From Flavobacterium agri (lineage in GTDB: Bacteria > Bacteroidota > Bacteroidia > Flavobacteriales > Flavobacteriaceae), in contig NZ_JACBJI010000004.1 in assembly GCF_013401995.1 (NCBI RefSeq), forward strand, positions 248,001-312,000: a DNA stretch of 64,000 bases. The letters run 5' to 3'. The position numbers were made by a program, and so were the translations under genes. Below the pieces are notes generated by a model. The model saw only the letters and a list, made by a program, of their open reading frames with translations, was not told the origin of the DNA and searched no databases. Positions 17,239 through 25,769 of this stretch are shown here, in pieces; the first letter of the stretch is position 1; every line of letters begins with the position of its first letter.

Positions 17239-19171
17239 AGAGACCAAAATACTTATCGTAGAAGATCAATTCGTAGAAGCCAACCACTTGCAGCTGATGC
17301 TCAAGCGCGCGGGTTATCAGGTAATCGGCATCGCGAGGACGGTTCCCGACGCCAAAAAAATAATCGCACAACAGCGGCCCGGTCTTGTGTTGCTGGATAT
17401 TTTCCTTTCGGGAAAGGAAACGGGTATCGACCTGGCACGATTCCTCAAGGATGAAAACATCGCGTTCATCTATCTTTCGGCCAATTCGAACGAAAAAGTG
17501 CTCAACGAAGCCAAAGCCACGCATCCGTACGGATTTTTGGTCAAGCCGTTCCGCGACCGCGATTTACTCGTGGCGATGGAAATTGCGCAATATCACCAAC
17601 AGAACGGCATCGAGGCCATGATGCGTATGGAATCGACATTCCAAAAGAAAGTGCGCGAACTCATTCCCGATGCGCTTACTTGGGACGACCGTATTTTTGC
17701 GCTGTCGAAAGCGATGCAGCCGTTATTGCCGTTCGACGTCGTCGTCGCCGTTTATCGCACGGGTTCGCAAGACACCGACAAGACCGTGGGTTTTATGAGG
17801 ACGGGGTTTTCGGAATATCAAAAACTCGGAATGCCCGAATTCCAAAACATCACGACGCTCAAGGAACACGAAGTAAAGAAATTGCAGTACGATATTCCAA
17901 TCGACCAAAAAATAACGTTGTACGCGAACGACGATTTCGCCAAACTGTGCCGTACGGTTTCGATGAAACAGCTTATGGCGACTTCGTTCGGTGCGCGAAG
18001 CAACATCACGTTTCCGGTAGACTTATCGGTTGACGGGGCAAGTTTTTTCCTGTCGTTTTTCAGTCGCAAACCCAACGGATTCGATGATTCGCATGTCGAA
18101 ATGTGCACGCGTATCAAGCCTACGGTCGCTTCTGTGGTTTCTGAATTTATCGCTGCCGAAAAACACGGAAAATCGAAAGAAAAAAACCAACAACAAAGCA
18201 AACCCGAGTCTGGAGATTTCGAAGGGATAATCGGCAAAAGTCCGGTTTTATTGTCGGTATTCGATAACATTCTTCAGGTTGCGGCCGCCGAGACCACGGT
18301 GCTTATTTTGGGCGAAAGCGGTACGGGAAAGGAACGCATCGCTTCGAGTATCCACACTATTTCTCCTAGAAAATCGGGGCCTTTCATCAAGGTGAATTGT
18401 TCGGCTCTTCCGGCAAATCTTATCGAGACCGAATTGTTCGGACACGAGAAAGGATCGTTTACAGGTGCATCCGAAAGACGCATCGGCAAATTTGAACAAG
18501 CGCACAAAGGCACGTTGTTCCTTGATGAAATTGGCGAAATGCCGATAGAAATCCAGGCCAAACTGTTACGTGCGATTCAGGAAAAAGAAATCGAAAGGAT
18601 TGGAGGCACCACGACGATCAAAGTAGACGTCCGCATCCTGGCCGCGACGAATCGCAATCTGGAAAAAGAAGTCGCCGAAGGCCGTTTCAGGCTCGATTTA
18701 TATTATCGCCTCAATGTTTTTCCTATAGAAATCCCGTCGTTGCGCGAGAGGAGAGAAGACGTGCCGCGATTGGCAAAACATTTTCTGAGACACTTTGCGG
18801 CGAAGAACAACAAACCCGTCGAACGCTTGTCGGAGCAAGCTTTGAAAAGCCTTCTCAATTACAACTGGCCGGGCAACATACGCGAACTCGAAAACCTTAT
18901 GGAACGCAGCGTATTGTTGAGCCGGACCGATACGATCGAGGAAATTCCGCTTCCGCAAAAAAAGGAAATCGACGAAACGAGCAGCGGTTGGTATCTGAAA
19001 ACCATCGAAGAAAACGAGCGCGAACACATTGAAGCCGTCTTGAAACGCGTCAACGGACGGATTCGCGGTGTTGGCGGAGCTGCCGAGATTTTGGGCGTCC
19101 CGCCGACCACTTTGGCTTCCAAAATCCAAAAACTTGGCATAAAACGCATCAACGGGGAAATCGACGAGTGA
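17231..19171 (+). CDS. Sigma-54-dependent response regulator (REC - sensor-like domain - AAA+ - Fis HTH)
   Basis: The 646-residue protein begins with a receiver domain (phospho-acceptor Asp56 in LVLLDIFLSG, Lys105 in FLVKPF). A GAF-like middle region (about 140-315) follows. The AAA+ sigma-54 activation domain has Walker A GESGTGKE (about 360), the sigma-54 contact loop GSFTGA (about 408) in place of the usual GAFTGA, and the arginine-finger region. A Fis-type helix-turn-helix closes the protein (ILGVPPTTLASKIQKLGI). The ATG at 17231 overlaps the kinase stop by 8 bp. No sigma-54 promoter (GG-N10-GC) was recognised nearby, so the targets lie elsewhere or were missed. Confidence 0.92.
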   Translation: MNKETKILIVEDQFVEANHLQLMLKRAGYQVIGIARTVPDAKKIIAQQRPGLVLLDIFLSGKETGIDLARFLKDENIAFIYLSANSNEKVLNEAKATHPYGFLVKPFRDRDLLVAMEIAQYHQQNGIEAMMRMESTFQKKVRELIPDALTWDDRIFALSKAMQPLLPFDVVVAVYRTGSQDTDKTVGFMRTGFSEYQKLGMPEFQNITTLKEHEVKKLQYDIPIDQKITLYANDDFAKLCRTVSMKQLMATSFGARSNITFPVDLSVDGASFFLSFFSRKPNGFDDSHVEMCTRIKPTVASVVSEFIAAEKHGKSKEKNQQQSKPESGDFEGIIGKSPVLLSVFDNILQVAAAETTVLILGESGTGKERIASSIHTISPRKSGPFIKVNCSALPANLIETELFGHEKGSFTGASERRIGKFEQAHKGTLFLDEIGEMPIEIQAKLLRAIQEKEIERIGGTTTIKVDVRILAATNRNLEKEVAEGRFRLDLYYRLNVFPIEIPSLRERREDVPRLAKHFLRHFAAKNNKPVERLSEQALKSLLNYNWPGNIRELENLMERSVLLSRTDTIEEIPLPQKKEIDETSSGWYLKTIEENEREHIEAVLKRVNGRIRGVGGAAEILGVPPTTLASKIQKLGIKRINGEIDE

Positions 19172-19227
19172 TTAATCCGCATTGATGGGATAATCAGGCT
19201 AATTATAAAAGATTCACAAACTCCCAT

Positions 19228-19257
19228 TTGAAAACGAGGGCAAAAACACGATATTTG
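19228..19257 (+). promoter_or_regulatory. Promoter of fbp
   Basis: TTG at 19228-19230, a 19-nt spacer and GATATTTG at 19250-19257 form a near-consensus Bacteroidota promoter. It lies 21 nt before the ATG at 19279 and argues against the longer frame from 19228. Confidence 0.65.
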
Positions 19258-19278
19258 CACCACTATATCGATTTCGAA

Positions 19279-20295
19279 ATGGAAGAACGCAACAAAACCC
19301 TCGGTGAGTTCATCATCGAAAAACAGGAGGATTTCCGATATTCTACAGGAGAACTTTCCCGAATCATCAACTCTATACGCCTCGCGGCCAAGGTCGTGAA
19401 CTACAAGGTCAACAAGGCTGGATTGGTCGACATCATCGGTGCGGCCGGTGAAGTCAACATACAAGGTGAAGACCAGCAAAAGCTCGACGTTTACGCCAAT
19501 GAAATATTTATCCAGACGTTGATCAACCGCGAAATCGTATGTGGAATCGCGTCTGAGGAAAGCGACGATTTCATCACCGTTTGCGGATCGGACAACTCGC
19601 ACAGCAACAAATATGTCGTTTTGATGGATCCGCTTGATGGGTCGTCCAACATAGACGTGAACGTTTCCGTCGGGACTATTTTTTCGGTCTTCAGACGCGT
19701 AACGCCAGTGGGGACGCCGGTTACGTTAGAAGATTTCCTTCAGCCCGGAACGCAACAGGTTGCGGCGGGTTACGTGATTTACGGCACGTCAACGATGTTG
19801 GTTTATACGACGGGCCACGGCGTGAACGGTTTTACGCTCAATCCGGCGATCGGGACGTTCTACCTGTCGCATCCGAATATGAAATTCAAGGAAGATGGCA
19901 CGATCTATTCGATCAACGAAGGCAATTACGTGCATTTTCCGCAAGGCGTGAAAGACTACATCAAATATTGCCAGATGGAAGAGGGCAACCGTCCGTACAC
20001 GTCGCGTTATATCGGAAGTCTGGTGTCGGATATCCATCGCAACATGATCAAAGGCGGCATCTACATCTATCCGACAAGTTCGAAAGCGCCCGACGGGAAA
20101 CTGCGCCTCATGTACGAATGCAACCCGATGGCGTTCATCACCGAACAGGCCGGAGGAAAGGCGTCGGACGGTTTCAGACGCATTCTCGAGCTCAAACCGA
20201 CCGAACTTCACCAACGTGTCCCGTTTTTCTGCGGAAGTAAGAAAATGGTCGAAAAAGCTGAGGAATTCATGGCGAAAGCAGAGTCGAACAGTTAA
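19279..20295 (+). CDS. fbp: Class 1 fructose-1,6-bisphosphatase
   Basis: The 338-residue enzyme removes the 1-phosphate of fructose-1,6-bisphosphate in gluconeogenesis. The metal- and substrate-binding motifs are present: [32 protein letters not shown], the active-site NEGN segment, [23 protein letters not shown] and [22 protein letters not shown]. The length is that of class I enzymes. I chose the ATG at 19279 ([11 protein letters not shown]) because it fits the family start and the promoter just upstream. It is followed by a strong terminator. Confidence 0.95.
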   Translation: MEERNKTLGEFIIEKQEDFRYSTGELSRIINSIRLAAKVVNYKVNKAGLVDIIGAAGEVNIQGEDQQKLDVYANEIFIQTLINREIVCGIASEESDDFITVCGSDNSHSNKYVVLMDPLDGSSNIDVNVSVGTIFSVFRRVTPVGTPVTLEDFLQPGTQQVAAGYVIYGTSTMLVYTTGHGVNGFTLNPAIGTFYLSHPNMKFKEDGTIYSINEGNYVHFPQGVKDYIKYCQMEEGNRPYTSRYIGSLVSDIHRNMIKGGIYIYPTSSKAPDGKLRLMYECNPMAFITEQAGGKASDGFRRILELKPTELHQRVPFFCGSKKMVEKAEEFMAKAESNS

Positions 20296-20317
20296 CAAAA
20301 CAAGTTTTTACGTTAGG

Positions 20318-20348
20318 AGTGCGGGGCAAATGTCCCGCATTTTTTTTG
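20318..20348 (+). terminator. Intrinsic terminator of fbp
   Basis: TGCGGG (20320) pairs with CCCGCA (ends 20339) and is followed by eight T. It overlaps the beginning of the longer open frame of the next gene, supporting the later start at 20433. Confidence 0.85.
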
Positions 20349-20403
20349 GATAAGATCGGACAAGATGTTGACGCAAAATGGTTTAACAGTTTTTTAATTT
20401 GTC

Positions 20404-20428
20404 ATATCGAGAAATGTCGATATATTTG
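20404..20428 (+). promoter_or_regulatory. Operator overlapping the ArsR-type gene promoter
   Basis: A perfect inverted repeat ATATCGA-gaaatg-TCGATAT (20404-20423) overlaps the perfect -7 box TATATTTG (20421-20428). The start codon follows at 20433, so the transcript is nearly leaderless. The core TATCG-N8-CGATA recurs at 20753 ahead of the next gene. Confidence 0.75.
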
Positions 20429-20432
20429 TGTC

Positions 20433-20735
20433 ATGAAACTGAAACAAGTAGTAGAAATCGGTAAATGCCTGTCGAACCAAACGAGGGTCGAGATATTGGA
20501 ATGGCTAAAGAATCCCGAGGCAAATTTTCCGCCGAACGAATCCGGAATATCCAATAAAGAAGGTGTTTGTGTAGGTAATATCCAAGAAAAAACGGGTTTG
20601 TCGCAATCGACGATCTCGACGTATCTGGGAAGTATGGAGCGTTGTGGTTTACTCCATATGGTGCGCAACGGCAAGTGGTCGTATTTCAGCAGGAATGAGG
20701 AAACCATTCAGGAATTCATAAGAAGCATCCAATAA
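20433..20735 (+). CDS. ArsR/SmtB-type winged-helix transcriptional regulator
   Basis: The 100-residue protein is a small winged helix-turn-helix regulator. It shows LSNQTRVEILEWLKNP followed by GVCVGNIQEKTGLSQSTISTYLGSMERCGLLHMVRNGKWSYFSRNEE. The only Cys residues are C2-type singletons (V-C-V-G near residue 49 and R-C-G near 77), so a classical metal site is not evident. The open frame extends to 20319 but crosses the fbp terminator and the promoter; the ATG at 20433 is right. The shared operator indicates autoregulation and control of the downstream oxidoreductase. Confidence 0.88.
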   Translation: MKLKQVVEIGKCLSNQTRVEILEWLKNPEANFPPNESGISNKEGVCVGNIQEKTGLSQSTISTYLGSMERCGLLHMVRNGKWSYFSRNEETIQEFIRSIQ

Positions 20736-20752
20736 AAAAATTTAAAATAACG

Positions 20753-20770
20753 TATCGACAAATAGCGATA
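20753..20770 (+). promoter_or_regulatory. Second copy of the ArsR-type operator
   Basis: TATCG-acaaatag-CGATA repeats the core and the 8-nt spacing of the operator at 20404. It lies 38 bp before the oxidoreductase ATG at 20809, directly ahead of the AT-rich segment TATAAAAG. Confidence 0.7.
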
Positions 20771-20808
20771 TATAAAAGAATAAAAGTCAAAATTAAAGCA
20801 CATTAAAA

Positions 20809-21756
20809 ATGGAAAAGCAAGCAGTACAACATAAAGGATATCAACGGCTTTTTGAGCCGCAAAAACTCAGTTTCGGATTGATTGCGCCGATGAAAGGGTA
20901 TGCGAACAGCCCGTTTCCCGACATGAACGATCACGAAAATTTGGTAAAAAGGACAGAAGACGCCGGTTTTGGCGCAATTTGGTTGCGGGACGTGCCTTTT
21001 TACGATCCGGGTTTCGGAGATGCCGGACAACTTTATGACCCGATGGTTTACGCCGGATGGCTCGCCGCCAAAACAAAAGACATCGTCATCGGTACGGCTG
21101 GTGTGGTGTTGCCGTTACGCGACCCTATTTTATTGGCGAAACAAGCGCTAAGTCTGGATCACCTGACCAACGGTCGTTTTATTTTAGGAATCGCAGGCGG
21201 TGATAGACCCGACGAATATCCGGCTTTTGGAATCGATTTTGAAAATCGGGCCGAGCGTTTCCGCGATGCCGTAGAAGTGATGAAAGCCGTATGGGAACAG
21301 GATTTTCCTGTCCATAAAAGTGAATATTACGGTCAATTGACGGGAAACCTCGACATGGTTCCGAAACTCAAAAGCGGGCATCTTCCGCTTATCAATATCG
21401 GACGGGCGCGCCAAAGCCTGACCTGGATAGCCGAAAATACCGACGGCTGGATCTGGCACGGACCGCAAGCGCGCGATGTAGCCGGTGTCATGGACATGTG
21501 GCAAAGACGAAACGAGAATGAATACAGTCCGTACGGTTATGCGCATTTTTTCGATCTCGACGAGAATCCGGATGCGCCGGTACAGGTTTCGGGAAACTTT
21601 TTGACGGGCGGAAGGAATCATCTGATCGAATACTGGGAAAACCAACGCGAGCAAGGTCTTTCGCACATGCTGATGAATCTGAAACCGTCACAACGCGACC
21701 CGAAAGCGATACTCGACGAATTCGGCGAACATATTCTACCCGTATTCAAAAAATGA
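20809..21756 (+). CDS. Luciferase-like (LLM class) flavin-dependent oxidoreductase
   Basis: The 315-residue enzyme has the bacterial-luciferase TIM barrel. Motifs are GFGAIWLRDVPFYDPGFGDAG near residue 55, IGTAGVVLPLRDPILLAKQALSLD near 105, and LGIAGGDRPDEYPAFGIDF near 135. It fits the luciferase-type oxidoreductase subgroup described around Bacillus BA3436, whose substrates are not established. Such enzymes use FMNH2 or F420 to oxidise small molecules. Its promoter carries the same operator as the ArsR-type gene, so it is probably the regulated target. Confidence 0.87.
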   Translation: MEKQAVQHKGYQRLFEPQKLSFGLIAPMKGYANSPFPDMNDHENLVKRTEDAGFGAIWLRDVPFYDPGFGDAGQLYDPMVYAGWLAAKTKDIVIGTAGVVLPLRDPILLAKQALSLDHLTNGRFILGIAGGDRPDEYPAFGIDFENRAERFRDAVEVMKAVWEQDFPVHKSEYYGQLTGNLDMVPKLKSGHLPLINIGRARQSLTWIAENTDGWIWHGPQARDVAGVMDMWQRRNENEYSPYGYAHFFDLDENPDAPVQVSGNFLTGGRNHLIEYWENQREQGLSHMLMNLKPSQRDPKAILDEFGEHILPVFKK

Positions 21757-21767
21757 GAATTGACAAA

Positions 21768-21806
21768 ACAAAAAAGCCGGACTGTGGAAGTTCGGCTTTT
21801 TATTTT
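21768..21806 (+). terminator. Intrinsic terminator of the oxidoreductase gene
   Basis: AAAAAAGCCGGACT pairs with AGTTCGGCTTTTT (one G-U pair) and is followed by a T-run. It also faces the convergent TerB-like gene ending at 21822. Confidence 0.85.
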
Positions 21807-21821
21807 TATGTTTCTCAGGCA

Positions 21822-22253
21822 CTACTTATTCATGTGCGTCATCTCGTACATAAACGTATCCGAATCCACTTTTCCGTCTACAAGCTTCAACGCTTTGTCT
21901 ACGATATAATCGACGTTACCCGGCGTGAAGCCAAGCGCCAAACCGAACTTCCTGAGAAGTATTTCCTGCTTGTCGCCCAATTGGTGGTCTACGTGTACCA
22001 TGCGCGCCAAATCGTAAAGACGCTCTAAACGCTGAGAGTACAAATAAGGCGGGTTGATCGGGTATTTTAAAGGGTTTTCGAGGATTTCCTCGTATTCTGA
22101 AGATGAAATTTCAAGTTTGTCGGCCAATTTGTTGAGGAAGCTCTTTTCCTCGGGATTCATGATCCCATCGGCCAATGCCACACGTACGATGGCAGAAAAA
22201 TGTCCTTTGTTGCGTGTTTTGAATTCGCTGTCGAACAAATCGGAAAATGACAT
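21822..22253 (-). CDS. TerB-like (tellurite-resistance fold) protein
   Basis: The 143-residue protein is almost all helical. It has the TerB-type sequence VRVALADGIMNPEEKSFLNKLADKLEIS with acidic residues (D-G) near position 29, and LARMVHVDHQLGDKQEILLRKFGLALGF further on. The family binds metal with these acidic residues and occurs as a cytoplasmic membrane-associated module; its role here is unknown. I start at 22253 (MSFSDLFDSEF) because a -7 box at 22278-22285 excludes the longer frame. Confidence 0.8.
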   Translation of the reverse strand: MSFSDLFDSEFKTRNKGHFSAIVRVALADGIMNPEEKSFLNKLADKLEISSSEYEEILENPLKYPINPPYLYSQRLERLYDLARMVHVDHQLGDKQEILLRKFGLALGFTPGNVDYIVDKALKLVDGKVDSDTFMYEMTHMNK

Positions 22254-22277
22254 GGTTTTGCTGTTTTTTAATTTGTG

Positions 22278-22285
22278 CAAATATA
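22278..22285 (-). promoter_or_regulatory. -7 box of the TerB-like gene
   Basis: TATATTTG on the minus strand, 24 nt before the ATG at 22253. Confidence 0.65.
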
Positions 22286-22469
22286 GCCGTATTGTGCATT
22301 TTAACTTGGTGTTTTTGCGAAAAAATTAAAACAATTCGGGCAAAATCCCGTTTGCTGTACAAACCTGCAAAAGCAAGGCTTATGCAAAAAAATCGTATGT
22401 TTACCCAAATCCCAAGTCACTAGAAAAGAGTTTGCCCTAAAGCTCTTCTGACGACACAACGAACAAAAC

Positions 22470-23060
22470 ATGTCAGAATTCCAAATCTACCTTGAAACCG
22501 GCCTGCATCACGTGCTCGACATCGACGCTTACGACCACGTACTTTTCCTGATCGCCTTAACCGTTCCGTATACGTTCAAAGACTGGAAGCGCCTGCTTTT
22601 GCTGGTCTCTATTTTTACGATCGGACATACGCTTGCGCTGATATTGTCGGTGTTCGGAATCGTGATGATAAAAGCGAGCCTCGTCGAATTTTTGATTCCG
22701 ATCACGATCCTGGTCACGGCCGCGTTCCATCTTTTTACCGCCGGAAAGACCGCGAAGTCAGACAACATAAACGTCGTGGGCTTTATCACGCTTTTTTTCG
22801 GACTGATCCACGGGCTTGGTTTTTCTAATTATTTTAAGTCAATTTTACCAGGAAACCCATCCGAAAAGCTAGTACCTTTGCTCGAGTTTGCCCTTGGCAT
22901 CGAAATCGCCCAACTGATTGTCGTACTGGCCGCTTTGATCGTTTCGTACATCGTCCAGACGTTTTTCAGGTTCAACAAACGCGATTACGCTTTGGTGGTT
23001 TCGGCCTTCGTGATCGGAGTTGTGATCCCGATGATTCTGGGCAGCGAGATTTGGAAGTAA
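22470..23060 (+). CDS. HupE/UreJ-family membrane protein
   Basis: The 196-residue integral membrane protein has about six hydrophobic segments and the family's conserved residues: HHVLDIDAYDHVLFL near residue 14, FTIGHTLAL near 50, and LIHGLGFSNYF near 111. Relatives have been linked to nickel or cobalt transport, but flavobacterial copies are functionally untested, and no urease or hydrogenase genes are nearby. It precedes the dCMP deaminase by 3 bp and is probably co-transcribed with it. Confidence 0.83.
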   Translation: MSEFQIYLETGLHHVLDIDAYDHVLFLIALTVPYTFKDWKRLLLLVSIFTIGHTLALILSVFGIVMIKASLVEFLIPITILVTAAFHLFTAGKTAKSDNINVVGFITLFFGLIHGLGFSNYFKSILPGNPSEKLVPLLEFALGIEIAQLIVVLAALIVSYIVQTFFRFNKRDYALVVSAFVIGVVIPMILGSEIWK

Positions 23061-23063
23061 TTC

Positions 23064-23495
23064 ATGGAAGAAATAAAACTGAACAAATATGACAAGGCCT
23101 ACCTGCGTATCGCACGCGAATGGGGTCAATTGTCGTACTGCAAGCGCAAAAAAGTGGGCGCCATCATCGTAAAGGACCGCATGATCATTTCGGACGGTTA
23201 CAACGGTACGCCATCGGGTTTCGAAAACAACTGCGAAGACGCCGAAGGACTCACGAATTGGTACGTGTTGCACGCCGAAGCGAACGCGATCCTCAAGGTT
23301 GCCAGTTCGACCCAATCGTGCGAGGGAGCGACGTTGTACATTACCATGTCGCCTTGTCGTGAATGCAGTAAACTGATCCATCAGGCGGGAATCAGACGCG
23401 TGGTTTATCAGGAAGCTTACAAAGACAATTCTGGCATTATATTTTTGCAGAAAGCCGGAGTGGCGACCGAGCACATCGCCGATCTTGACGAATGA
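23064..23495 (+). CDS. Deoxycytidylate (dCMP) deaminase
   Basis: The 143-residue enzyme converts dCMP to dUMP for thymidylate synthesis. It has the zinc-deaminase signature: YNGTPSGFENNCED for substrate binding, the catalytic HAEANAIL (about residues 70-77), and SPCRECSKLI providing two zinc cysteines. The C-terminal segment ends at IADLDE. It is placed between the HupE gene (3 bp) and the S41 peptidase (4-bp overlap), an arrangement that suggests translational coupling. Confidence 0.92.
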   Translation: MEEIKLNKYDKAYLRIAREWGQLSYCKRKKVGAIIVKDRMIISDGYNGTPSGFENNCEDAEGLTNWYVLHAEANAILKVASSTQSCEGATLYITMSPCRECSKLIHQAGIRRVVYQEAYKDNSGIIFLQKAGVATEHIADLDE

Positions 23496-25072
23496 AGAAC
23501 AACCTGAAATATTTGCCGATTTTACTTTTCGGGACGCTCGCTTTGGGCATCCTGATTGGCGGCATGCTCAATTTTCCGACGCAATCGCTTACGCCTAAAG
23601 CAAGCCTTCACAAGAACAAGCTCGACCGGCTGATCGACTTCATCGACAACGAATACGTCGATAAAGTCAATACGGACTCTATCGTAGACGTGACCGTAAA
23701 CAGCATTTTGGGGCAGCTCGACCCGCATTCGGTCTACATTTCTCCCGATGAGCAGGAAGAAGTCGCCCAAAGCATGAAAGGGGATTTCGTGGGAATCGGC
23801 GTGAATTTTTACATGTACAAAGACACGGTTGCCGTGATCATGCCTGTGGAAAACGGGCCGTCCGAAAAAGCCGGGATTTTGCCCGGAGACCGCATTCTAT
23901 ACGCGGGAAAAACCAAACTTTTCGGAAGGAAATTACCGACAGACAGCCTGTTCACCAAACTCAAAGGAGCCGAAGGTTCGGCCGTACAACTGACGGTTTT
24001 CCGCAAAAGCACGAACAAGACGTTCAAAGTGAACGTGACGCGCGACATCGTACCGATCAAAAGCGTAGACGTAGCGACGATGCTTAACGCGACGGTCGGT
24101 TACATCCGCATCAACCGCTTTGCCGAAACCACTTACGACGAATTCGAGGATGGTTTACAAAGACTCAAGAAAAGAGGCGCCAAAGAAATCGTGATCGATC
24201 TTCGAGACAACGGTGGCGGTTATCTTGAGAAAGCCGTCGAAATTGCCGATGATTTCCTTTCGGACAAAAAACTCATCGTGTTCACTAAAAACAAGAAAGG
24301 CCGAACTGACCGCACGTACGCGACTTCGGGCGGAAGTTTCGAAAACGGCAAAATAGACATCCTTATCAATGAAAATTCGGCTTCGGCCAGCGAGATTTTG
24401 GCAGGCGCGATACAAGATAACGACCGCGGTACGATTATCGGAAGGCGTTCGTTCGGCAAAGGTCTCGTACAACGCGAAATGGATTTCGAAGACGGATCGG
24501 CCGTACGACTGACCATCGCACGTTATTACACACCGACCGGGCGTTCGATCCAAAAAGCGTACGACAAAGGCAAAGACGACTATTTCAAGGATTTCGACAA
24601 GCGTTTCGAAAGCGGCGAATTGTACGAAAAAGACAGTATCCACATTGCCGATACGCTCAAATTTAGAACCCCGAAAGGTAAAATCGTATACGGAGGCGGC
24701 GGTATCGTTCCCGACGTTTTCGTACCGTTAGAAGTCGAGCACGGTGACGAAGGCGTGGCTTATCTGATGCAATCTGGAGCCGTGAGTTACTTCGTTTTTG
24801 AACAACTCGACATGCATAGAAACGATTTCAAAGGCTTGTCGTTCGAACAATTCAAGGACAAAATGGAAAAAGATGAGGTGTATTACGTCAATTTCCAAAA
24901 GTACCTGCAACGCAACGGGCTAGAGCTTAAAATCGATAAAAACCGCTCACTCGTGAAGCGTTATCTCGCCGCGGAATTCGCGCGACAACTGTTCGGTGAA
25001 GAAAAATACTTCGATATCGTTTTGCCCGGAGACGCGATGATCAAGGCGGTTCTGGAAGGCAAAACCAATTAG
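23492..25072 (+). CDS. S41-family C-terminal processing peptidase
   Basis: The 526-residue protein has an N-terminal signal anchor (LPILLFGTLALGILIGGML), a PDZ domain (GIGVNFYMYKDTVAVIMPVENGPSEKAGILPGD, about 95-130), and the S41 catalytic domain. The nucleophile Ser is in INENSASASEILAGA and the general-base Lys is in RRSFGKGLVQ. YTPTGRSIQKAYDKG follows, as in CtpA/Tsp enzymes. It acts in the periplasm on protein C-termini. The gene overlaps the dCMP deaminase by 4 bp and is followed by a long hairpin repeat at 25085. Confidence 0.93.
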   Translation: MKNNLKYLPILLFGTLALGILIGGMLNFPTQSLTPKASLHKNKLDRLIDFIDNEYVDKVNTDSIVDVTVNSILGQLDPHSVYISPDEQEEVAQSMKGDFVGIGVNFYMYKDTVAVIMPVENGPSEKAGILPGDRILYAGKTKLFGRKLPTDSLFTKLKGAEGSAVQLTVFRKSTNKTFKVNVTRDIVPIKSVDVATMLNATVGYIRINRFAETTYDEFEDGLQRLKKRGAKEIVIDLRDNGGGYLEKAVEIADDFLSDKKLIVFTKNKKGRTDRTYATSGGSFENGKIDILINENSASASEILAGAIQDNDRGTIIGRRSFGKGLVQREMDFEDGSAVRLTIARYYTPTGRSIQKAYDKGKDDYFKDFDKRFESGELYEKDSIHIADTLKFRTPKGKIVYGGGGIVPDVFVPLEVEHGDEGVAYLMQSGAVSYFVFEQLDMHRNDFKGLSFEQFKDKMEKDEVYYVNFQKYLQRNGLELKIDKNRSLVKRYLAAEFARQLFGEEKYFDIVLPGDAMIKAVLEGKTN

Positions 25073-25084
25073 AAAAGCAAAAGA

Positions 25085-25150
25085 TTAAGCCACGAATTAC
25101 ACGAATAGCACTAATGATTAGTGTAATTTGTGTAATTCGTGGCTTTAAAT
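25085..25150. repeat. Long hairpin repeat (cacgaat family), copy 1
   Basis: TTAAGCCACGAATTACACG and its near-complement CGTGGCTTTAA form an imperfect stem of about 30 bp with a loop of a few bases. It lies between convergent genes and probably ends transcription in both directions. A second, perfect copy is at 30161. Confidence 0.82.
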
Positions 25151-25162
25151 TATTCTACTCTG

Positions 25163-25768
25163 TTATTGTTTTTTGTCGTGGCTCTGTGCATCGATTCCGT
25201 TGTTGAAAACAGTCATGATGTCCGTCGCGACCGCAGCTCCGCTTCCCGCTGCAATCGATAATTGACTTCTCCAACCCGCCAAAGTCCCGGCGACGTAAAT
25301 CCCTTCTTTTACTTTGTGGTCGGTGTTTTTGAGTTGGATGCGCTGCTTTTCGACGATCGATTTTTTATGTGGCTCGACAAAGTCCATCAAACCATCAATC
25401 ATAAAAGTGTTCGAATAGCCGACCGCGACGACGATGTTTTTGGCTTGATATGAATTCTTGTTCGTAACGACCGTATATTCGGGGAATCCGCCTTCTATTT
25501 TCATCACTTTTTCGGCTGGAATCTGATCGATGTGCGGATACAATCCGGACAACTGTTCCAAACTCGACACCAACAAATCCGCGCCAAGCGTACCCGGTGC
25601 GATTCCGTAAGCGTTGTTGAAAAGCGCTTCCTGTAAATTCGATGTCTTTTGGTGGGTGATGATGCCGATTTTCTTGTCGGCCATGAAGTGTTTGTTTTTT
25701 GCAGATCCGAAAATCAAGGCACTGGAAACGCCTGCGACGCCTCCGCCGATAATCAAAACGTCGTACAT
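25163..25768 (-). CDS. Short FAD/NAD(P)-dependent oxidoreductase (thioredoxin-reductase-like)
   Basis: The 201-residue protein opens with the dinucleotide-binding motif VLIIGGGVAGVSSAL and ends with a second FAD motif GIYVAGTLAGWRSQLSIAAGSGAAVA, as in the thioredoxin-reductase fold. It lacks the separate NADPH domain and the redox-active CxxC of real thioredoxin reductases (about 310 residues). Such short flavoproteins occur in Flavobacteriaceae without a known reaction. It lies 1 bp downstream of a small membrane protein gene on the same strand. Confidence 0.83.
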   Translation of the reverse strand: MYDVLIIGGGVAGVSSALIFGSAKNKHFMADKKIGIITHQKTSNLQEALFNNAYGIAPGTLGADLLVSSLEQLSGLYPHIDQIPAEKVMKIEGGFPEYTVVTNKNSYQAKNIVVAVGYSNTFMIDGLMDFVEPHKKSIVEKQRIQLKNTDHKVKEGIYVAGTLAGWRSQLSIAAGSGAAVATDIMTVFNNGIDAQSHDKKQ

Positions 25769-25769
25769 T

